40,169 bases of DNA, from assembly GCA_009731375.1 (NCBI GenBank), contig BJOX01000069.1:663293-703461 (forward strand). The letters run 5' to 3'. Shown here piece after piece: positions 35,603 to 40,169 of this stretch (within the stretch, counting starts at the first letter, position 1; the number at the start of each line of letters is the position of its first letter). The position numbers and the translations under genes were made by a program. Under the pieces are notes generated by a model, which ran no database searches, was not told the DNA's origin, and saw only the letters and a program-made list of their open reading frames with translations. Source of the DNA: Paulinella micropora. Taxonomy: Eukaryota; Cercozoa; Imbricatea; Euglyphida.

Positions 35603-37081
35603 ATGGACGACAATGCCGGCCCGGTGGGCGCCCTGCCAGCGCCAAACGACGCGGAGGAAGAAGAACCGATCGAGGAGAAGATAGACGAGTACATCCAGAA
35701 ACAAAAGGAGAAGAAGTCCAAAAAGAAAAAGAAGAAGAAGGACGAGAAGGAAGAAGAAGAACTGCCGGAGGACCCGGAACAGCTCTCGCGCAATGTCGAG
35801 TACTTCTACCCCAAGGACCCGACGGCCGGCCAGCTTTTCGTGCTGGTCGGTAAGAGCGAGAGAGGTAAGACCCATTTCTTGCGCTGGTTACTGTACTCGA
35901 TGTGCCTCCGCAAAAAGGGAGCGTTCCAATTCGGGCTCGTGATGGTTCGCACCAAGTTCAAGCACTCCTATCGCTTCCACTGGGCGTCGGAGCAGCACGT
36001 GCGGGTGTACGAGGGCTTCAACAAGGACGTGCTGGTGCAGTACGTTGACAACTTGAAACGACGCTACCAACAGCAAGGATATTTAGAACCAAGTTTCCTC
36101 GTCTTCGATGATTTGGTTGGTATCTTGAACACGCAGGACGGCTGGATGAGCAACTTTATCGGGACTTACAGGTGATTTTACTGCAACATGCAGTGTTGTA
36201 TTAACTCTTTCTGTGATTTTTTGTGCAGGCATTACAATATTTCAATTTTTGTGGCTGTCCAGTACCTGACCGGCCGCCAGAGCGTAAGTCACTGTCACGC
36301 GCTTATGAAATTCAGACTTGGTTTGTCTGTTCAGGTTTCTCCGATCATGCGCGAGCAAACGTCCTACACGATCATGTTCCTGAGCAAGAACCACAAGACA
36401 CTGAATTCGTTATGGGAGAACTACGGACAAATGATGGACAAGAAGTCGTTTTTCCGGCACTTGGCCCAGGCCACGGACCCCGAAGTGACAGGCACCAAGC
36501 ACGCGTGCGTGGTCTACAGCGAACGAGTAGACAAGCTCGAGCACAACTACATGTCGTGGCTGGCGCCGGCATCGCTTCCGGACGGGGAGGTCATGCTCAA
36601 GGGCCCCGACAAGCCCAAGGAACCGAGCAAGGACGAGCTCACCAAGGAACTGCGCTTGGCCCAGCTCGCGTGGCGCGCGCCGAGCTGGGTGCCCAAGAAC
36701 CTGAACCTGTCGCGCGGAGACCACGCGGCCCTGCAGAAAATGATGCACTACGCCGACGCGGCCAAGAGCCGCCTGCGCAAGGGCAAGAGCCTGGCCCAGA
36801 AGGACAAGCAAAAGCTGCGGAACATGGTGGCATTTGGCAAGGACGCGGAGGCGGCGGCCGAGGCGCGCTGGCGCGAGCAACAGGTGCCGCCGCCGCGGCC
36901 GCCGAGGCACAGCTACGTCTACGCCAACGACCCGAACCACCGCATGCACCCGTACCGCACGCCCAGCATGGTGAGGCGCGTCGACCAGCGGCCGGCGCTG
37001 GGCATGCCGCCTCCTCCTCCGCGACGCCTAGGCCTGGGCCCGGGCGGGCCGGCGGGCCAGAGGCTGTTAGCCCGGATGTAG
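35603..37081 (+). CDS. Genome packaging ATPase (A32/FtsK-HerA type), three exons
   Basis: This enzyme pumps viral DNA into the capsid. Exons 35603-36171, 36229-36283 and 36335-37081 give 456 codons. The N-terminus is acidic then Lys-rich (1-55); Walker A is GKSERGKT (83-90); Walker B is FLVFDD (165-170). The conserved HYNISIFVAVQYL segment, which follows Walker B in A32-like ATPases, lies in exon 2, and the next conserved Pro-x-x-Arg element in exon 3. Without splicing the frame stops at 36175. The C-terminus after about residue 250 is a Pro/Arg-rich extension (PPPRPPRHSY) not usual for the family. It sits divergent to the coiled-coil gene and upstream of the F-box gene. Confidence 0.85.
36172..36228 (+). 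other. Spliceosomal-type intron 1 in the packaging ATPase (57 nt)
   Basis: Donor CAG|GTGATTT, acceptor TTTTTTGTGCAG|G, branch-like TATTAACT about 26 nt before the acceptor, T-rich tract. It carries in-frame stops. Excision restores frame exactly at a conserved ATPase motif. Confidence 0.85.
36284..36334 (+). other. Spliceosomal-type intron 2 in the packaging ATPase (51 nt)
   Basis: Donor AGC|GTAAGT is a consensus match and the acceptor is TTTGTCTGTTCAG|G. It is 51 nt, phase 0 and without a stop, so retention would add 17 residues between two motifs that are normally close together. Removal gives family-like spacing. Confidence 0.75.
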
Positions 37082-37083
37082 CA

Positions 37084-37112
37084 CCCTTTTTTTATTCTTG
37101 TGGCCTAGTATA
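37084..37112 (+). promoter_or_regulatory. Candidate promoter of the F-box gene
   Basis: TTTTTTTATTCTTGTGGCCT lies directly after the ATPase stop and about 20 nt before the ATG at 37121; close to the shared element. Confidence 0.5.
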
Positions 37113-37120
37113 GTTATAAA

Positions 37121-37711
37121 ATGCTAGAGCGTCTGCCCAGCGACTTGCTAACGGAAGTCCTGTCGTGGCTCGGCCCGGGCGAACTGGCACGCACGGTGGT
37201 CTACCTCCGGGGCCACACAAACTGCTTCATCCGCCCCAGGCCACGGAAGCGGCGCAAGTCCGTAGCTAAAGCAAGCACGGAGTTCGAGGGCCTGCGCCGC
37301 CTGCTGAATACAGCGTTCACATTCAAGATCAAGAACATTAACATGCTGCTGGCCCGGGTAGAAAAGAAGGCAGACAAGATCTGCTTCGAGTGCCTGTCAC
37401 AGATTTACTCACAGAACTTGTGCGCCGAGCACTTTTGTGCCAAGCACCGCCATGAACTAGTGACACTCGTGGAGGCAGTCAGGGCCCTGGGCCGGACTTC
37501 TTACCCTACCAGGCGGAACAGGCGCGAGCAGGTAGTCGTGCTGTCCTACGTGCCGGTGTATCATTTTCTAGAGGCCTACCGGAACAGCGGGTGGGAAGTA
37601 GTCCAGCCCAATAAGTGGCAACGTTTCTTGTGGCAGGCCGGGGCATTCGAGACCGGCCTGCGCTTTCTGCCTCGTTTCAATACCAATCTTTATTATACAA
37701 CGCACGATTAA
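37121..37711 (+). CDS. F-box-like protein with a Cys/His cluster (196 aa)
   Basis: The N-terminus, LERLPSDLLTEVLSWLGPGE, is a typical F-box helix pair, the part that binds Skp1 in SCF ubiquitin ligases. A basic stretch follows (RPRPRKRRKS), then a possible zinc site: Cys88-x2-Cys91 and Cys101, His104, Cys106, His109. The C-terminal region is mixed alpha/beta with several aromatics (VPVYHFLEAYRNSGWEVV). Viral F-box proteins commonly redirect host ubiquitination, so a host-manipulation role is plausible but unproven. The stop overlaps that of the convergent gene by 4 nt (37708-37711). Confidence 0.65.
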   Translation: MLERLPSDLLTEVLSWLGPGELARTVVYLRGHTNCFIRPRPRKRRKSVAKASTEFEGLRRLLNTAFTFKIKNINMLLARVEKKADKICFECLSQIYSQNLCAEHFCAKHRHELVTLVEAVRALGRTSYPTRRNRREQVVVLSYVPVYHFLEAYRNSGWEVVQPNKWQRFLWQAGAFETGLRFLPRFNTNLYYTTHD

Positions 37712-38298
37712 AAAAACTTGTGTACGTAACCTTCGGATAAGTCAACCCAACCGTCTTCGTCATGCTGTCCTTGCTCTGCAAGTGGCTCTTCTTCGCTCCC
37801 GCAGAACTCGTATTCGGGCAGGGGCGACAGCAGCGGTCCCCATGTCTCAATTTCGGCCAGGACCGCAACTGTAGTCTGTGCCTCGTTCGCAGCCGGGAGG
37901 AGGGTTTCTGCTGTGTCTGGTCCCAGCTCAGCCAAAATTGTCGTAGCGTCGACGATGCACTCGCCATTGCGCGCGAGAGCGGGGATAACTTCTACAAGGG
38001 GCTGATCTCGCGGCCGGAGGACTGTCCCAGGGGCTGACCGTGTTTTGCGGCCAAAATCGTGCACCAGGCTGTCTACAATCTCCGCTGCCGCGGCCGGGCT
38101 TGCGACCCATGTCCCGTCCTTGCGCCCTCCGCGGTTCTTGAAGACGTGGCGTTTCATGTTTTCTAGTTTGTACGGGTGGAGCTGCAGATGCCGTTTTACC
38201 CGGGCGGCGCAGCGGTTGCGGTCCCACGTAGGATATTTCTGGTGGACGGCGTCCACCAGTGACACCTCACCCCATTGTGTAGTTCTGACGGTCGTCAT
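37708..38298 (-). CDS. Hypothetical protein with basic, possibly DNA-binding N-terminus (196 aa)
   Basis: A complete 196-aa ORF with an ATG at 38298. Residues 1-75 are basic and helical, with a pattern suggesting a helix-turn-helix or small DNA-binding domain (SLVDAVHQKYPTWDRNRCAA, then KRHVFKNRGGRKDGTWV). The C-terminal half is acidic (CGSEEEPLAEQGQHDEDGWV). A short transcription regulator would fit, but no family is recognised. The spacer upstream carries GTAACGGAC and TTCTAGAA. Confidence 0.6.
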   Translation of the reverse strand: MTTVRTTQWGEVSLVDAVHQKYPTWDRNRCAARVKRHLQLHPYKLENMKRHVFKNRGGRKDGTWVASPAAAAEIVDSLVHDFGRKTRSAPGTVLRPRDQPLVEVIPALARNGECIVDATTILAELGPDTAETLLPAANEAQTTVAVLAEIETWGPLLSPLPEYEFCGSEEEPLAEQGQHDEDGWVDLSEGYVHKFF

Positions 38299-38345
38299 GT
38301 CTTGGCTCCGGGACGAATTGTGAGCTGGTCACGATGAGTAAAAAA

Positions 38346-38378
38346 GTAACGGACAAGTGGGGCCAGAATGTTCTAGAA
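38346..38378. promoter_or_regulatory. GTAACGGACAAGTG and TTCTAGAA motifs
   Basis: GTAACGGACAAGTGGGG (38346-38362) closely matches the core of the ~80-bp left-flank repeats (GTAACGGACAAGGTGTGGG). TTCTAGAA (38371-38378) recurs at 10673. They lie in the ~100-nt spacer between two minus-strand genes. A binding site for the same protein at both ends is likely; the function is unknown. Confidence 0.45.
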
Positions 38379-38399
38379 AAAGCGCCGGGTCCATCCGAT

Positions 38400-40169
38400 T
38401 TAAATCAGTTCGGCAAACATTGTGCTCAATTGTTCCGGTGGCACCGACCTGTCCAGTAGGTCGCTGACCAGGCCGGCGAACCGGGTGGCCGGGGCGACCG
38501 GAAAAGTGTGCTGGTGCGGCCCGCGCCAGAACGCCGGGTCCCTGAGCTTGGCCAGGTTCTCTGCCTTGTGCAAGTTGAAAAAGGCCAGGGCCCGGCGCTT
38601 GAGGGCCTCGTGCTTGGACTCGCGCTGCCCGGCAGCGGCCGGTGGTGGCGGTGGCACCGCGGGCCGTGGCACGGCGCCCAGTGCCTCCCGGTACTGGGCC
38701 GCCAGCTGGCTCGACTGCGCCATCAGGTCCTGGATCAGTTTCTTGACGTTCACGTCCGTCACGGTGTCGAGCAGCGGTGTTTCCCGCCTGACGAGGAAGA
38801 CCTGCTGGTAGAAAAGCTGCGAGTTCAGGTCCTGGTTCGCGTGCGCCAGCACTCGAGACAAGAACAGCGGCCTGGAGACCAGGGAGCCCTCGCCGTACAG
38901 CGCGTAGGCCACTTCACCGTACAGCGCTCTCAGCATGTGCTTGTTGCCCAATGGCTTGTCGATCTTGCCCGTAAATTTAGAGTAGTGTTCCATGAGGTAG
39001 TCGAAGCATTTTTCCAGCCCCGCGCCGTTCAGCACGGTCATGGCCTCGGCGTTGCCTAGCGCGGCAATGGCGCTCGTGCCGTCGGGCCGGTCCAGAACTC
39101 GCTTGGCCCAGGCAGAGACGGCGGCTGTCTTTTGCTTTTTCTGCTTGGGCGGTTGCTGCTGCTGCTGCTGCGGCGGCAGGTCAGCGGTCGAAGTGTAGTC
39201 GGACGGCGGGCGGTCGGCCTGCTTGAGCTTCTGGCCGCCCGAGTGCTGTGCGCGGTACTCGAGGTGGGTGTCAATCAGCTTGCGCATGTGCCCAAAGATC
39301 TGCAGGATGCCGTTGGTGTCGGCGGTCAGCAGGCCGATGGGCTTCGGCACGGCCGCCAGCGTCCACTCGCCGCCGTCGTCTTCCGGCGGGTCGTAGGTCA
39401 GCCAGCCCTTCTTGGCTTGGCCGATCTGCGAGACGTGGCGGCTGAGCGCGATGCTGGAGAAGACCCTGTCCTGTTGCTGCTTTTCGTCCAGCGCGCCCAA
39501 GTCAGAGAACTTGACCACTTCTATCCCCCGCATGCCCAGCGCGGCCATCAGGAAAACCGCCTCCAGCCCCCACAGTGGCCTGTCGACGGTAGGCAAAAAC
39601 GGCGAGTCAGGGGCCTGGTGCACGCCCGCGCTCTCCGCCAGCAGGGCCTGGTACAGCGAGTCCAGCCACGCGAGCCACGTGTCCTCGTGGATGGCGTGCT
39701 GGTGTTCCATCTTCTCGGTCCGGTTTTCTTTGGTTCTTTTCGCCGTGCCGGAGCTCATGTTCGGGTCGCTGAACAGCCCGTTCTGCAGCAAGAAGCGCGC
39801 GACCTCCAGCCCGAACGGAGTCTGCAGGTTGCCCTTGGCGTCCTCACCACCGAACAGCCAGTTCCGGAATTCGGTGTAGCTGTCGTGCCTGGTCTTAGCA
39901 CCAGGACAGACTGCATCCACGAGATCATTGAGCACTTTCGCGTAGTCAAAAATGTCGTTGGGATAGCGCAAGAACATCTTGCAGTGCGCGAGCAGGCAGT
40001 CGCGGAGCGGTTTGGTGTTGCAGTCGCAGCCTTCGACCGAGCCCTCGTGCGGGCCGTAGAGGGCCTGCCTGAACGTCAGCTCGCCGCCCTCCCAGTCGTT
40101 GCCGGCGGGCAGCCGGCGGAGGTCGTCGCTCACCTTGAAGGCCGCCAGCCCTCCCTTGTTCGAAGTGAA
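38400..40169 (-). CDS. Tyrosine recombinase, possibly telomere-resolvase-like (partial, N-terminus outside window)
   Basis: The frame is open to the window edge (589 residues visible; no ATG near 40133, only GTG), so the N-terminus is missing. Catalytic signature of the tyrosine recombinase superfamily: Arg in ALGMRGIEVVKF (codon near 39530), His-x-x-Arg in NKHMLRALYGEVAYALYG (near 38939), His in FLSRVLAHAN, and a candidate nucleophile Tyr in NSQLFYQQV (codon 38808-38810). A Gln-rich/Lys linker (about 39140-39190) splits the catalytic region, and a Pro-rich stretch precedes a C-terminal helical domain. The HMLRxxYxxxxYxxYG pattern recalls protelomerase-like enzymes. Roles could be integration, excision or resolution of hairpin termini. 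Confidence 0.7.
   Translation of the reverse strand, partial: FTSNKGGLAAFKVSDDLRRLPAGNDWEGGELTFRQALYGPHEGSVEGCDCNTKPLRDCLLAHCKMFLRYPNDIFDYAKVLNDLVDAVCPGAKTRHDSYTEFRNWLFGGEDAKGNLQTPFGLEVARFLLQNGLFSDPNMSSGTAKRTKENRTEKMEHQHAIHEDTWLAWLDSLYQALLAESAGVHQAPDSPFLPTVDRPLWGLEAVFLMAALGMRGIEVVKFSDLGALDEKQQQDRVFSSIALSRHVSQIGQAKKGWLTYDPPEDDGGEWTLAAVPKPIGLLTADTNGILQIFGHMRKLIDTHLEYRAQHSGGQKLKQADRPPSDYTSTADLPPQQQQQQPPKQKKQKTAAVSAWAKRVLDRPDGTSAIAALGNAEAMTVLNGAGLEKCFDYLMEHYSKFTGKIDKPLGNKHMLRALYGEVAYALYGEGSLVSRPLFLSRVLAHANQDLNSQLFYQQVFLVRRETPLLDTVTDVNVKKLIQDLMAQSSQLAAQYREALGAVPRPAVPPPPPAAAGQRESKHEALKRRALAFFNLHKAENLAKLRDPAFWRGPHQHTFPVAPATRFAGLVSDLLDRSVPPEQLSTMFAELI

Larger units (their letters stand above)
9072..40169. 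mobile_element. DJR-capsid DNA virus genome segment (possible endogenous virus)
   Basis: About 31 kb with a repeat-rich flank and some 28 genes packed with short AT-rich spacers. It encodes the capsid protein, penton, packaging ATPase, RuvC-like resolvase and many virus-type accessory proteins. Nearly every gene is intact, which argues for a recent insertion, an active virus or a co-assembled free genome. The right end is cut by the window. The gene set fits polinton-like viruses or small NCLDV relatives (mriyavirus/Yaravirus type). No polymerase or primase-helicase gene is seen in this part. Confidence 0.8.

Noticed and set aside
36188-37081. A separate gene starting at the ATG at 36188
   Set aside because: The ATG lies inside intron 1 and the first residues are intron-derived; ATPase motifs continue from the upstream exon.

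Overview
The window looks like eukaryotic assembly sequence that places a dense viral gene block beside repeat-choked host-type DNA. The left quarter (1-9061) is gene-poor: an AT-rich segment with one small basic ORF and a perfect 188-bp inverted repeat (1-2040), then kilobases of GATA/TATC/TATG/GT/GA microsatellites, an interstitial TTAGG-like array, several N gaps, and one spliced multi-pass membrane protein gene (7116-8202, minus) with a GT-AG intron. These features point to a nuclear genome. I cannot name the species.

From about 9072 to the right edge the character changes to GC-rich, tightly packed, mostly intronless genes on both strands. The hallmark set identifies a double-jelly-roll (DJR) DNA virus of the nucleocytoplasmic/polinton-like world: a DJR-type major capsid protein (26048-27826), a penton/minor capsid protein (20827-21651), an FtsK/HerA-class (A32-like) packaging ATPase (35603-37081), a poxvirus-A22-like RuvC Holliday junction resolvase (22941-23597), the small subunit of ribonucleotide reductase (18360-19337), an HMG/YABBY-like protein, a BRO/KilA-like DNA-binding protein, a SLATT-like two-helix membrane protein, an F-box protein and a tyrosine recombinase running off the right end. 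Large structural proteins include a 2029-aa modular fibre with five discoidin-like domains and a 1527-aa coiled-coil protein with tandem repeats. No DNA polymerase, primase-helicase, RNA polymerase or large RNR subunit is visible. The set resembles polinton-like viruses and the small NCLDV relatives around Yaravirus and Pleurochrysis endemic viruses (mriyaviruses), but placement is inference.

Layout of the viral part: a non-coding repeat block (9072-10690) with about eight copies of an ~80-bp repeat; fibre cluster on plus (10911-18363); RNR2 on minus; a mixed-strand block with SLATT, penton, spike-like protein and resolvase (19453-23751); BRO-like protein; a paralogue of the first gene (25246-25884); a long minus-strand structural operon-like run from the coiled-coil protein to the capsid protein (35520 down to 25881); ATPase and F-box gene on plus; and two minus genes including the recombinase.

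Most unusual: the packaging ATPase is interrupted by two short spliceosomal-type introns (57 and 51 nt), four convergent gene pairs overlap by exactly 4 nt through palindromic stop codons, and structural genes share an upstream T-tract followed by ATTCTSTGG. Host and viral parts are separated by a 10-N gap (9062-9071), so integration is suggested by the assembly but not shown by continuous sequence.
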